Shown here: piece by piece, positions 26,396 through 36,160 of the stretch
How the letters are laid out: every line of letters starts with the position of its first letter
Numbering within the stretch: position 1 is the first letter of the stretch
From: Nonomuraea pusilla
GTDB taxonomy: Bacteria > Actinomycetota > Actinomycetes > Streptosporangiales > Streptosporangiaceae
NCBI RefSeq assembly: GCF_900109355.1
Contig: NZ_FOBF01000035.1
Location: 1-60,689 of the forward strand
Length of the DNA: 60,689 nt
Direction: 5' to 3'
The notes under the pieces: model-generated
What the model was told of the DNA's origin: nothing
The model's database searches: none
What the model saw: the letters and a program-made list of their open reading frames with translations, nothing else
Position numbers and translations under genes: made by a program

Positions 26396-27127
26396 TCAGC
26401 CGAGGTGCCGCGCGAAGAACCGCAGCGCGCTGCCGGTCTCGGACTCGGGGATCTCCCCGTGCCCGCCCGGGTTGGCGTGCAGGGTCTTGTCGGCCGACGC
26501 CAGCGCGTCGAACAGCGCCAGGCCCTCGGCCCGCGGAACCAGGTCGTCGTCCCACTGCAGCAGGAACCGCACCGGGACGGTGACCAGGGCGGCGCTCCCG
26601 GTCAGCCCGTGTGCGCCGAGCAGGCCGAGCACCGCCGCGCGGACCCGCGGTTCCGCGGCGACGAACGGGATGCCGAGCCCGCAGCCCATCGACATGCCCC
26701 AGTAGCCCACCGGGCCGGCGCCGACGTCGTCGAGTTCCTGAACCGCGGTCAGGACCGCCCGCCATTCGGGGACGGCCCGGCCGGACAGGTGGGCGTGCAT
26801 CGCGCCGAGCCGCGCGGTGACGTCCTCACCGGCGGCCATGCCGCCTCGCAGGTCCGCCGCGATCCGGGCGAACTCCTCGGTCTTCGGCCGGTCGCCGTGG
26901 TCGGGCGCGTCGAGGGCGACCACCGCGAAGCCGCCCTCGGTGACGAAGCGGCGCGCGCGGGCCACGACGCCCGGTGCGGTCTTGTGCTGCCCGCCGCCGT
27001 GGCCCATCAGGATCAGGGGGCGAGGTTCGTGGGCGCCTTCCGGCGTCCACAGCACGCCGGGTACCTCGCCGAGGGTGAACAGCCGTTGGGTGACGCCGTC
27101 GAGAGACGTCTGGGAGATGAAGCGCAA
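26396..27127 (-). CDS. alpha/beta hydrolase (dienelactone-hydrolase-like)
   Basis: A 243-residue hydrolase. The oxyanion region is ILMGHGGGQHK, the nucleophile Ser lies in GYWGMSMGCG, the acid in LLQWDDDLVP and the His in NPGGHGEIPE. There is no signal peptide. The substrate is unknown. ATG 27127 is a reasonable start. The gene is divergent from the BAAT-type hydrolase, with a 323-base spacer holding a repeat array and a possible DevR box. Confidence 0.85.
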   Translation of the reverse strand: MRFISQTSLDGVTQRLFTLGEVPGVLWTPEGAHEPRPLILMGHGGGQHKTAPGVVARARRFVTEGGFAVVALDAPDHGDRPKTEEFARIAADLRGGMAAGEDVTARLGAMHAHLSGRAVPEWRAVLTAVQELDDVGAGPVGYWGMSMGCGLGIPFVAAEPRVRAAVLGLLGAHGLTGSAALVTVPVRFLLQWDDDLVPRAEGLALFDALASADKTLHANPGGHGEIPESETGSALRFFARHLG

Positions 27128-27320
27128 AGCGTTTCGTGCCTTTCGGGATGCCTTCTGCGGGCGCTCCCTAGACCATGCGAGGGAGGGAGGCCCGACGTGT
27201 CACAGCGTTGATCGGTCTCACCTCCTCGGTTCGTGGCGACTGCATGGCGGCGATGAAGATATCACACGGAACCGGCCAGGCGATGATCGCCCGTGACGCG
27301 GAGGCCGTGTGCCCCGGCGA

Positions 27321-27397
27321 GCCGTCCTCAGGCCGTCCTCAGGCCGTGGTCCGGCGGTGGTCCGGCGGTGGTCCGGCGGTGGTCCGGCGGTGGCGAA
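27321..27397. repeat. 11-bp tandem repeat array, seven units
   Basis: Two GCCGTCCTCAG units are followed by GCCGTGGTCCG, three GCGGTGGTCCG and a degenerate GCGGTGGCGAA. The period is strictly 11 bases, close to one helical turn. The array lies in the divergent spacer and ends five bases before a DevR-like box and about 54 bases before the downstream start. Confidence 0.85.
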
Positions 27398-27401
27398 GGG
27401 C

Positions 27402-27415
27402 GGGACTTTGGGCTC
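27402..27415 (+). promoter_or_regulatory. possible DevR-like box upstream of the acyl-CoA thioester hydrolase gene
   Basis: GGGACTTTGGGCTC keeps the GGGACTTT half of the DevR consensus but a poor second half. It ends 35 bases before the start codon. Weakly supported on its own. Confidence 0.3.
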
Positions 27416-27450
27416 TGTGCACGACGCGGCGGCGGTGATCGCATCGGGGT

Positions 27451-28410
27451 GTGGAAGAGATCGCGAGCAGGGCCGTGGAGTACGGCACGCTGTGGCTGCC
27501 GCCGGGGGCGGGGCCGGCTCCGGCCGTCCTCGTGCTGGGCGGCTCCGAGGGCGGGACGCCCGACGACGTCGGGGCCGCGCTGGCGCGCGCGGGGTTCCTG
27601 GCGCTCGCCTCGCCGTGTTTCGGCGGTGCCGGGTTGCCCGCTCAGCTGGTGGAGGTCCCGCTGGAGCGCTTCGGGGAACGCCTGCGGTGGCTCGCGGCCC
27701 TGCCTCGCGGCCCTGGAGCAGCCCGGCGGGTACGCGCCGGCGGTCTCCTCGGGGGAGCCTCCCGGCCGGTCGCGGTGGTGGGGCGGTCGAAGGGCGGGGA
27801 GCTGGCGCTGCTGGTGGCGTCCGCGTACCCGGAGCTCGTGGCCGCCGTCGTGGCGTACTCGGGCAGCGGTGTCGGCTGGCAGGGCATCGACCGCGGCCCG
27901 GGGGCGTACCGGCGGCCCGCGAGGCCGTCGTGGACGCTGGGCGGCGCGGCGGTGCCGTTCCTGCCGTTCGCCAGGCCGACGCCGGGGCAGGTCCTGTCGC
28001 TGCTGGGCTACCTGGTGGGCCGGCCGCCCCCGTCCAGGCCCTTCTACGAGCGCGCTCTCGGCGACGCGGCCGCCGTCGAGCGGGCGACGATCCCGGTGGA
28101 GCGCTTCCCGGGGCCGGTCCTGCTCGTCAGCGGCGCCGACGACCAGGTGTGGCCGTCCCGGGAGCTGGCGGAGATCGCGGTACGGCGCCTCGGCGGTCGG
28201 TCGGACGCGGCGCGCCCTGACCGGCGGCGGGTCGAGCACCTGGTGTACGAGGGGGCCGGGCATCTCGCCGGGCCGTGCCCGCCGCGGGCCCGCGGGTTCG
28301 CGGCGGGCGGGACGCCGGAGGCGAACGCGGCGGCCGCCGCCGACGCCTGGCCCCGCGTCGTGGCGTTCCTCCGGGCCGCCCTCGCCGTCTCCACGACCCC
28401 CGAGCCATAG
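27451..28410 (+). CDS. BAAT/acyl-CoA thioester hydrolase-type alpha/beta hydrolase
   Basis: A 319-residue protein with the core of the bile-acid-CoA:amino acid N-acyltransferase/acyl-CoA thioesterase C-terminal family. The N-terminal strand VLVLGGSEGG is followed by nucleophile Ser in VVGRSKGGELALL, Asp in VSGADDQVWPS and His in YEGAGHL. In typical thioesterases of this family the nucleophile is Cys or Ser. The start at 27451 is a GTG. The biological substrate is unknown. Confidence 0.85.
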   Translation: MEEIASRAVEYGTLWLPPGAGPAPAVLVLGGSEGGTPDDVGAALARAGFLALASPCFGGAGLPAQLVEVPLERFGERLRWLAALPRGPGAARRVRAGGLLGGASRPVAVVGRSKGGELALLVASAYPELVAAVVAYSGSGVGWQGIDRGPGAYRRPARPSWTLGGAAVPFLPFARPTPGQVLSLLGYLVGRPPPSRPFYERALGDAAAVERATIPVERFPGPVLLVSGADDQVWPSRELAEIAVRRLGGRSDAARPDRRRVEHLVYEGAGHLAGPCPPRARGFAAGGTPEANAAAAADAWPRVVAFLRAALAVSTTPEP

Positions 28411-28516
28411 ACATGTCGGGTTTGTTGCTGAAGACCCGATATTGGGGGACGTTCGGCGCTGGTGCCCGCTCCCCCGGTGATCCACGCTGGAGGGCAGGAG
28501 CACCAACGGGAAAGAG

Positions 28517-29482
28517 ATGATCATCATGCTCCCGATCCGCCCCCTCCTCGCCGCCGCGCTGGCCACCACCGCCGCAACGGCGCTGATCGCCGCCCCGGCG
28601 CAGGCCACCGGACAAGCCACCGGACAAGCCGCCGCCCAGGCCCGCGCCGGCACCGCCACCCCGGCGTCCTCCTGGCGCGCCCCCGCCACGCCCGTGCTGG
28701 TCGACGTCCGCGCCTCCCACCACCCGGGCCTGGACCGGCTGGTGTTCGAGTTCCGCGGCCGGGTCCCGGCCGAACGCGACGTGCGGTACGTGTCCTCCCT
28801 CGTCGCCGACGCCTCCGGCCGTCCCGTGAGCGTCGCGGGGTCCGCCGTGCTGCAGGTGCGCTTCCAGCGGGCCGACGGCCACGACCGTACGGGCAGGGTC
28901 ACCTACGGCCCGGCCCGCAGGACGTACGCGCTCCCCGGCGTCGTCCAGGTCGTCAACACCGGCGACTTCGAGGCGACCCTGTCGTTCGGCGTCGGTCTGG
29001 CCAGGCGGGCCGCGTACCGCGTGTACACGCTGGCCTCGCCGAGCCGGGTCGTCGTGGACGTCGCCACGCCGTACCGCACCGTCCCGGTGCGCGCCTACTT
29101 CCTCGACACCGGCAGGTACGCCGCCGGCCGCGCCCCCTACACCACGCCCGTGAGCAGGCCGGTCGTCCCGCCCGACACGGCGTACGGCGCGCTGCAGCGG
29201 CTGTTCGCCGGGCCCACGCAGGCCGAGCGGGCGCGGGGGCTGCGGTTCGCCGCGTCCGGGGCGACCGGCTTCGGCAAGCTGACCGTCAGGGACGGCGTCG
29301 CCCGTGTCCATCTGACGGGCCGCTGCTCCAGCGGCGGGTCCACGTTCACGGTGGCCGACCAGATCATGCCGACGCTCAAGCAGTTCCCGTCGATCAGGTG
29401 GGTGAAGATCTACGACGCGGCCGGCAGGACCGAGCGTCCCACCGGCCCCGGCGACTCCGTCCCCCAGTGCCTGGAGCCGTAG
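28517..29482 (+). CDS. exported AMIN-like/GerMN-type protein
   Basis: An exported 321-residue protein with a signal peptide (LLAAALATTAATALIAAPAQA). An AMIN-like beta domain covers about 60-185 (VDVRASHHPGLDRLVFEFRG, VVQVVNTGDFEATL). A GerMN-like domain covers about 195-315 (VRAYFLDTGRY, ALQRLFAGPTQAE, GRCSSGGSTFTVADQIMPTL). Such modules bind peptidoglycan or spore/cell-wall partners. Two ATGs at 28517 and 28526 are possible. The transcript ends at a strong bidirectional hairpin. Confidence 0.85.
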   Translation: MIIMLPIRPLLAAALATTAATALIAAPAQATGQATGQAAAQARAGTATPASSWRAPATPVLVDVRASHHPGLDRLVFEFRGRVPAERDVRYVSSLVADASGRPVSVAGSAVLQVRFQRADGHDRTGRVTYGPARRTYALPGVVQVVNTGDFEATLSFGVGLARRAAYRVYTLASPSRVVVDVATPYRTVPVRAYFLDTGRYAAGRAPYTTPVSRPVVPPDTAYGALQRLFAGPTQAERARGLRFAASGATGFGKLTVRDGVARVHLTGRCSSGGSTFTVADQIMPTLKQFPSIRWVKIYDAAGRTERPTGPGDSVPQCLEP

Positions 29483-29488
29483 CGGGAC

Positions 29489-29518
29489 GCGTCCCGGCGG
29501 CGCCCGCCGCCGGGACGC
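29489..29518. terminator. bidirectional hairpin terminator
   Basis: A perfect 13-bp stem, GCGTCCCGGCGGC (29489-29501) and GCCGCCGGGACGC (29506-29518), with a 4-base loop, lies between two convergent genes seven bases from each stop. Confidence 0.85.
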
Positions 29519-29524
29519 GCCGTC

Positions 29525-30520
29525 CTACCCGCTGTGGACGCCCCCCGTCCGGCAGCAGCAGCCGTGCAGGAGCTCGGCGACGACGCCCGCCCGCATCAGG
29601 TGCGGGTCGAGCGCCCGCGCCCGCTCCTCGGGGACGCCTCCTGCCAGCGCGGCCCTGGTGAGCGCCGAGCTGAGCCACTCCAGGTCCACCGGACGGCCGT
29701 CGTCGCGCCTGATCAGCGGCTCGCCCGCGGGCCTGCCGTAGCGCAGCGCGTGCAGCAGCGGGCGGGCCGGCGGCGGCACGGGGAAGGCCACCAGGTCGCC
29801 GCGGCCGTCGTGGAAGGCGATGAGGGTCTGCTCGCCGCCGTGGCCGTCGGGGACCGTCTTGATGTTCTCGATGGTCAGCGCGGCCAGCGCGGCGGCGGGG
29901 GCGCCCGTTCCTTCGAGCAGCGCCACGGCGGCGGCCTCGGCCGGCCGGCCGTCGGCCGCCAGCCTGGCGACGCCCCGGCGCAGCATCCGCCGCTCCTCCC
30001 TGGTGACGGTGTCGGGGCGCGGCGCCGGCCTGGCCTGGTGGTGCCCGTGGCCCCGGTTCTGCCTGACCAGGCCCCACCGCCAGGCGTACGCGTAGAAGGC
30101 GAGCAGGGTCGTGCGCTTCCTCGCCACGGTCGCGTCGGACGGCGGCTTGCCCGGGGCTCGTACGCCGCCGGGTGCGGCCCCGGTCAGCACGGCGTCGCAG
30201 TAGGCGTCGACGTGGGCGCCGGTGACGGCGAGCGGGTCGAGGCCGGGCTCGGCGGCGCCGAGCCAGCGCAGGAACCCGGCCAGGGCCTGCAGCCGCCCCT
30301 GCCGGGTCGCCGTGGCGGCCTTCTCCTGCAGCCAGGCGGCGGCGGCGCGCCACGTCTGCGGGTCGAGGGCGTCGACGAGGTCGACGTCGGCCCCGGGGAC
30401 GTCGCCGCCGTCGCGGGGCCTCCGGCGCGGGCGCAGCCCCTCGATCTCCCCGACGCTCGCCACGTCCTGCTCCAGCGGCGGCACCGCGGGCGCGCCTGCC
30501 GCGCCGTACGCGCTCACCAC
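29525..30520 (-). CDS. tyrosine-recombinase-like protein lacking catalytic residues
   Basis: A 331-residue protein with the two-part layout of phage-type integrases. It has an N-terminal SAM-like core-binding domain (about 50-150) and a C-terminal domain resembling the catalytic domain (about 170-325). The box II motif keeps His307 and Arg310 (DPHLMRAGVVAELL). The box I Arg is missing: TGAPAAALAAL replaces TGLRxSEL. No Tyr follows box II, and the chain ends GCCCRTGGVHSG. It is therefore unlikely to recombine DNA and may only bind it. The GTG starts 30520 and 30517 are both weak. No att-like repeats or phage genes were seen nearby. Confidence 0.75.
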   Translation of the reverse strand: MVSAYGAAGAPAVPPLEQDVASVGEIEGLRPRRRPRDGGDVPGADVDLVDALDPQTWRAAAAWLQEKAATATRQGRLQALAGFLRWLGAAEPGLDPLAVTGAHVDAYCDAVLTGAAPGGVRAPGKPPSDATVARKRTTLLAFYAYAWRWGLVRQNRGHGHHQARPAPRPDTVTREERRMLRRGVARLAADGRPAEAAAVALLEGTGAPAAALAALTIENIKTVPDGHGGEQTLIAFHDGRGDLVAFPVPPPARPLLHALRYGRPAGEPLIRRDDGRPVDLEWLSSALTRAALAGGVPEERARALDPHLMRAGVVAELLHGCCCRTGGVHSG

Positions 30521-30730
30521 GCGCCCGGCTCGCCGTGCCGCTCGCCCCCGGGGGCGGACGCGGCGAGGCGGCCCCGCCGATGGGCGGGTAACCGCGCGGG
30601 TGCGCAGGTCGGAGGGATGGTCGTATGGGGGCGGGCGAGCGCCCGCGGCCGACCGGCGGGGATCGCGCGGGTGACGGTGGCCGCCGCGAAGGGCTGGGAG
30701 CGGCGGCGGCCTGAGCCTGGGAGACCACTC

Positions 30731-30847
30731 ATGATCTCGATCTTCTCACGCTCCCGGGGACGCTCCTCGCGTCCGCGACCGCCCTCCGCGCGGCCGCGGG
30801 CCTCCGGACCCGCCGGTCGCTCCGGTCAAGGGGTACGGGTGGGGTGA
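30731..30847 (+). CDS. possible 38-residue Arg/Ser/Pro-rich peptide
   Basis: ATG 30731 follows GGGAG at suitable spacing and encodes MISIFSRSRGRSSRPRPPSA and 18 further basic residues to a TGA. It has no membrane segment and no recognised family. Short basic frames arise easily in this composition, so this is tentative. Confidence 0.25.
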   Translation: MISIFSRSRGRSSRPRPPSARPRASGPAGRSGQGVRVG

Positions 30848-31055
30848 AGGCCACCAAAGTGGTAGAGGCCTACAACCGAGGCAGAGGCAAACATCTCCCG
30901 CCGAATGCACCGCCCTCCGCGATCTTCCCGGATGCCCTACGGTCAAGCCTCGGGCAGCGACACCTCCTGCTCCCACCCTGCCGGTGGCGGGCGTCCAGAC
31001 GGTACCGCCGGACGGCCGTCCACCGGGCCGGCGGCGGGGAAGGAGGTGAGCTCGC

Positions 31056-31187
31056 ATGGAGGAGCGCTGTCCCGACGACGATCGGCGTCGCCGGCACCGG
31101 CGGCTGCGCACCGCTCTGGCGGCCGTGAGGTTCGCCGGATGGCTGGCGTGGCTGGCCTGGACGCTGTCCGATCGTTCCGCCGACTGA
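31056..31187 (+). CDS. 43-residue small membrane peptide gene
   Basis: ATG 31056 is preceded by a near-perfect AAGGAGGTGA ribosome binding site (spacing 6). The peptide has a charged head (MEERCPDDDRRRRHRRLR) and one hydrophobic segment rich in Trp (TALAAVRFAGWLAWLAWTLS), then SDRSAD. A strong terminator hairpin begins nine bases after the stop. A separate short transcript is therefore likely, possibly a single-pass membrane regulator or toxin-like peptide; no family is recognised. Confidence 0.62.
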   Translation: MEERCPDDDRRRRHRRLRTALAAVRFAGWLAWLAWTLSDRSAD

Positions 31188-31195
31188 CAGGCGGA

Positions 31196-31241
31196 CGGGC
31201 CTCCTACCTGGGTGCCATCGCCCGTGCCGGTAGGAGGCCCG
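31196..31241 (+). terminator. strong hairpin terminator
   Basis: A 13-bp perfect inverted repeat, CGGGCCTCCTACC (31196-31208) and GGTAGGAGGCCCG (31229-31241), has a 20-base loop. It closes the small-peptide transcript. Confidence 0.8.
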
Positions 31242-31381
31242 CGATCGTCCAGCCTAGGCCGTCACGCGCCGGCCGAGATCATCCGGACCCGCGCCCGCGG
31301 ACCCCGGGTGGTGAGTTGTGCCAAACGGTAGGAGCCCTCCCCCTCCGGACATCACCTCTGCCCCACCGCGGCGGAGGCCGG

Positions 31382-32524
31382 TCAGGGGGTGAAACGGGGG
31401 CGGAGGTGGTTGTCGACCAGGGTGAGGGCGGCGGCGATGGCCATGTGCATGTCGAGGTACCGGTACGTCCCGAGCCGCCCGCCGAACAGCACCCCCGGCT
31501 CCCGCCTGGCCAGCTCGCGGTAGCGGGCGAGCCGGGCGCGGTCCTCCGGCGTGTTGATCGGGTAGTACGGCTCGTCGTCCCGCCCGGCGAAGCGGGAGTA
31601 CTCCTTCGTGATCACCGTGGCGTCGCCCGGGTACCAGGTGCGCTCGGGGTGGAGGTGGCGGAACTCGTGGACGCGGGTCCAGGGCAGGTCCTCGTCGGCG
31701 TAGTTCATGACGGGGGTGCCCTGGAAGTCGCCGGTGGGCAGGACCCGGGTCTCGAAGTCGAGGGTGCGCCAGCCGAGGTCGCCCTCGGTGTAGCCGAAGT
31801 ACCGGTCGAGCGGCCCGGTGTAGACGACGGGGACGGCCCCGACGACGGCGGGCCGCAGGTCGAAGAAGTCGACGCCGAGCCTGACCTCGATGCCCGGGTG
31901 GTCGGCCATGCGCTCCAGCCAGGCGGTGTAGCCGTCGGCCGGCAGCCCCTGGTGGGTGTCGTCGAAGTAGCGGCTGTCGAAGGTGTAGCGCACGGGGAGG
32001 CGGCCGATGGTCTCCGGCGGCAGCTCGGCCGGGTCGGTCTGCCACTGCTTGGCCGTGTATCCGCGGACGAACGCCTCGTACAGGGGGCGGCCGACGAGGG
32101 CGACGGCCTTCTCCTCCAGGTTCCGCGGCGTCCCGCCGGCGTCCTCGCCGGCCTGCGCGGCGACGAGCGCCCGTGCCTCGTCGGGGGTGAAGACGCGGCC
32201 GAAGAACGCGCAGATCGTGCCCAGGTTGATGGGCATCGGATAGACCTGCCCCTTGTGCACGGTGAAGACGCGGTGCTGGTACGGGGTGAAGGAGGTGAAC
32301 CGGTTGGCGTACGCCCACACGCGCTCGTTAGAGGTGTGGAACAGGTGGGAGCCGTACCGGTGCACCTCGATGCCGGTGGCGGGCTCGGGCTCGCTGTAGG
32401 CGTTGCCGCCGATGTGGTTCCTGCGTTCGAGGACGAGGACGCGGACGCCGAGGTCGGCGGCGCACCGTTCGGCGACGGTGAGCCCGAAGAACCCGGCGCC
32501 GACGACGACCAGGTCGGCGTTCAT
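31382..32524 (-). CDS. glf: UDP-galactopyranose mutase
   Basis: A flavoenzyme of 380 residues interconverting UDP-Galp and UDP-Galf, the donor for galactofuranose in surface glycans. The FAD motif is VVGAGFFGLTVAE. Family hallmarks are RNHIGGNAYSE, HRYGSHLFHTSNERVWAY, RGYTAKQWQTDP and RTWYPGDATVITKEYSRF, near usual length. ATG 32524 overlaps the TGA of the upstream membrane-protein gene (ATGA), so it is the last gene of a three-gene operon. Confidence 0.97.
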   Translation of the reverse strand: MNADLVVVGAGFFGLTVAERCAADLGVRVLVLERRNHIGGNAYSEPEPATGIEVHRYGSHLFHTSNERVWAYANRFTSFTPYQHRVFTVHKGQVYPMPINLGTICAFFGRVFTPDEARALVAAQAGEDAGGTPRNLEEKAVALVGRPLYEAFVRGYTAKQWQTDPAELPPETIGRLPVRYTFDSRYFDDTHQGLPADGYTAWLERMADHPGIEVRLGVDFFDLRPAVVGAVPVVYTGPLDRYFGYTEGDLGWRTLDFETRVLPTGDFQGTPVMNYADEDLPWTRVHEFRHLHPERTWYPGDATVITKEYSRFAGRDDEPYYPINTPEDRARLARYRELARREPGVLFGGRLGTYRYLDMHMAIAAALTLVDNHLRPRFTP

Positions 32525-33215
32525 GGCGCGGGACGGACCCGGCCTGGGCCGCCGCCCGCCCGCCCCGCGCCCCCGGCGCCCCGTTCCAGCCGCGCGCCGA
32601 GCCGGTCGAGCCATCTCCGGACGGGCAGCGCGAGCACGACGGCGGCGAGCAGGAGGTGGACGGCGCAGAAGGCGACGGCGACGGGCACGGTGGGCGGCCC
32701 GCCGACGAACACCGCGATGTGCGAGGCCCAGGTCAGCACCTCGGGCCGCCCGTCCGGCCAGTCCCCCAGCACCCACATCGACAGGTCGTTCAGCCCGGAG
32801 ATCATCACCAGGATCCCGGCGAACCCGGCCTTGAGCACCCTGGCGGCGTCGGCCCCGCCCAGCCGGTACGCGAACAGCGCGGCCAGCACGGTGAACGCGT
32901 TCATGAAGATCATGAACTGGTAGAGCTCGGGGAAGGCGGCCGTGCGGTCGGCGGCCTCGGCGTAGGCGAAGACGTGCAGCACGTTCACCGTGTCGATCAC
33001 GCCCATGTAGCCGACGACGAGCGCGCACAGCAGCCCCAGCCCGAGCCCGGGCCGGCGCGGGAAGCCCGCCACCGCGAGCACCGCGCACACCAGCGGGCTG
33101 ACCTTGTACAGCACCTCGGCGAGGCTGCCGACGTGGCGGTCGGGCGGCAGCACCGCCATGATGAGGGTGGCGATCGCGGCGCCCAGCACGGCGGGCGCCA
33201 GCCAGAGCCAGCGGG

Positions 33216-33219
<4 letters not shown>
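32521..33219 (-). CDS. six-TM membrane protein of unknown function
   Basis: A 232-residue integral membrane protein with about six helices (for example WLWLAPAVLGAAIATLIMAV, VSPLVCAVLAVAGF, LGLGLLCALVVGYMGVIDTV, MIFMNAFTVLAALFAY) and a Gly/Arg-rich tail. The TTG start at 33219 overlaps the TGA of the carbamoyltransferase gene (TTGA). No family is recognised. Its place between the carbamoyltransferase and glf suggests a role in the same glycan pathway. Confidence 0.75.
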
Positions 33220-35012
<1,793 letters not shown>

Positions 35013-35179
35013 CGTGTGGGCCCCCCAGCTAATGACGACGGCCGCCCGGGAGCTCTTCCTAACAGAGCCAGTGAAACGAAATCAATATCTAGCCGCATTA
35101 CGCCGCGCATGTATATATTCCGCTAGCCGGGTGGGCGCCCTGACAGCCAGTACGGCGCGTTGTGGGGGGTTTGCAGAAG
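35013..35179. promoter_or_regulatory. AT-rich divergent spacer between glycan operons
   Basis: This spacer and the first part of the GT2 gene are clearly AT-richer than the rest of the window. TATATT at 35114-35119 could be a -10 element for the plus-strand operon, but no good -35 was found. Promoters for both operons are expected here. Confidence 0.45.
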
Positions 35180-36160
35180 ATGCCGGACGTGGACGCCGTG
35201 GACGGGGACGCGCAGGCTCCCCTGCCTCTCGACGACTTCGCCTTGACCGTCGTGGTCCCGTGCCTGAACGAGGCCGACAACATCCACGACACTTACCGGG
35301 AAATAGCGGAGGCACTCGGTGATCGGGTAAATCTGGAAATCCTTTTCGTCGACGACGGCAGTTCCGACGAAACTCTCGCGCGAATCCGGTCGGTCGCCGA
35401 CCGTGACGACCGAGTGTCCTACCTCTCGTTATCCAGAAATTTCGGAATTGAGGCGGCCTTTTCGGCCGGATATCGTTATGCCCGTTATCCCTGGGTGCTG
35501 CATCTCGACGCCGACCTGCAGTTCCCTCCGGCCGAGGCCAAGCAGCTCATCGCCCGCGCCGCCGAGGGGTACGACGCGGTGTTCGGCATCCGGGTGGACC
35601 GCAAGGACCCGTGGCCGCGCCGCGCCGCCTCGCTCGTGCACGACTGGATCGCCCGCCGCCTGCTCGGCATCGAGATCCCGCCGAAGGCCACCACGTTCCG
35701 CCTGGTGCGCACCGAGATCGCCCGCCGCGTCGTGGACCTGCGCCTGGGCACGCCGTACTTCCTGGCCACGCTGCCGCGGCTGACCAGGGCGTGGACGACC
35801 GTGCCGACGGCGCACCGGCCGAGGGCGCACGGGTCGTCCAAGGTGACCGTGCGCGGCCTGGCCAAGCACTCGCTCGACCTGTTCTTCGGCTTCTCCCCGC
35901 GCCCGATGGCGGCCGCCGTGTGGGCGGGGCTGGCCGGACTGCCGGTGGCGCTGGCCGCCGGTCTCACCGGCAGCTCGGCGCTGTTCGGCCTCGCGCTGGC
36001 CGCCGCGCTGCTCGCGCTCGCCCTCATGGGGCGGGCGCTGGTGCACCTCTCGCGGGGCCAGACCAGGCCGCCGCTGTTCCTCGTCAGGGAGGCCAACGTG
36101 CCCGTGGAAGCCGCCGACCTGCTGGAGGGCTCCGCCGCCCGCGTCGGAGGCGGGCGGTGA
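35180..36160 (+). CDS. GT2 glycosyltransferase, polyprenyl-phosphate type
   Basis: A 326-residue GT2 enzyme resembling GtrB/DPM1-like transferases that load sugars onto polyprenyl phosphate. It has VVVPCLNEADNIHDTYREI, metal/nucleotide motifs FVDDGSSDE (Asp58-Asp-Gly) and HLDADLQFPP, and SRNFGIEAAFSAGY. Two C-terminal TM helices lie at about 245-290. ATG 35180 is used; GTG 35162 is possible. Codons 35-110 are markedly AT-rich and include rare TTA (Leu84), ATA and AGA, unlike the rest of the gene. The next gene starts inside its stop (GTGA). Confidence 0.9.
   Translation: MPDVDAVDGDAQAPLPLDDFALTVVVPCLNEADNIHDTYREIAEALGDRVNLEILFVDDGSSDETLARIRSVADRDDRVSYLSLSRNFGIEAAFSAGYRYARYPWVLHLDADLQFPPAEAKQLIARAAEGYDAVFGIRVDRKDPWPRRAASLVHDWIARRLLGIEIPPKATTFRLVRTEIARRVVDLRLGTPYFLATLPRLTRAWTTVPTAHRPRAHGSSKVTVRGLAKHSLDLFFGFSPRPMAAAVWAGLAGLPVALAAGLTGSSALFGLALAAALLALALMGRALVHLSRGQTRPPLFLVREANVPVEAADLLEGSAARVGGGR

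Noticed and set aside
27300..27420. CRISPR array
   Set aside because: Units are only 11 bases with no spacers, and no cas gene is present.
28446..28459. GGGACGTTCGGCGC as an OsdR-like box before the GerMN gene
   Set aside because: The second half is poor and the downstream gene has no dormancy-regulon link, so it was left out of the regulon set.
29525..31187. Integrated phage or plasmid with integrase
   Set aside because: The recombinase-like protein lacks catalytic residues and no excision, replication, structural gene, tRNA or att repeat was found.
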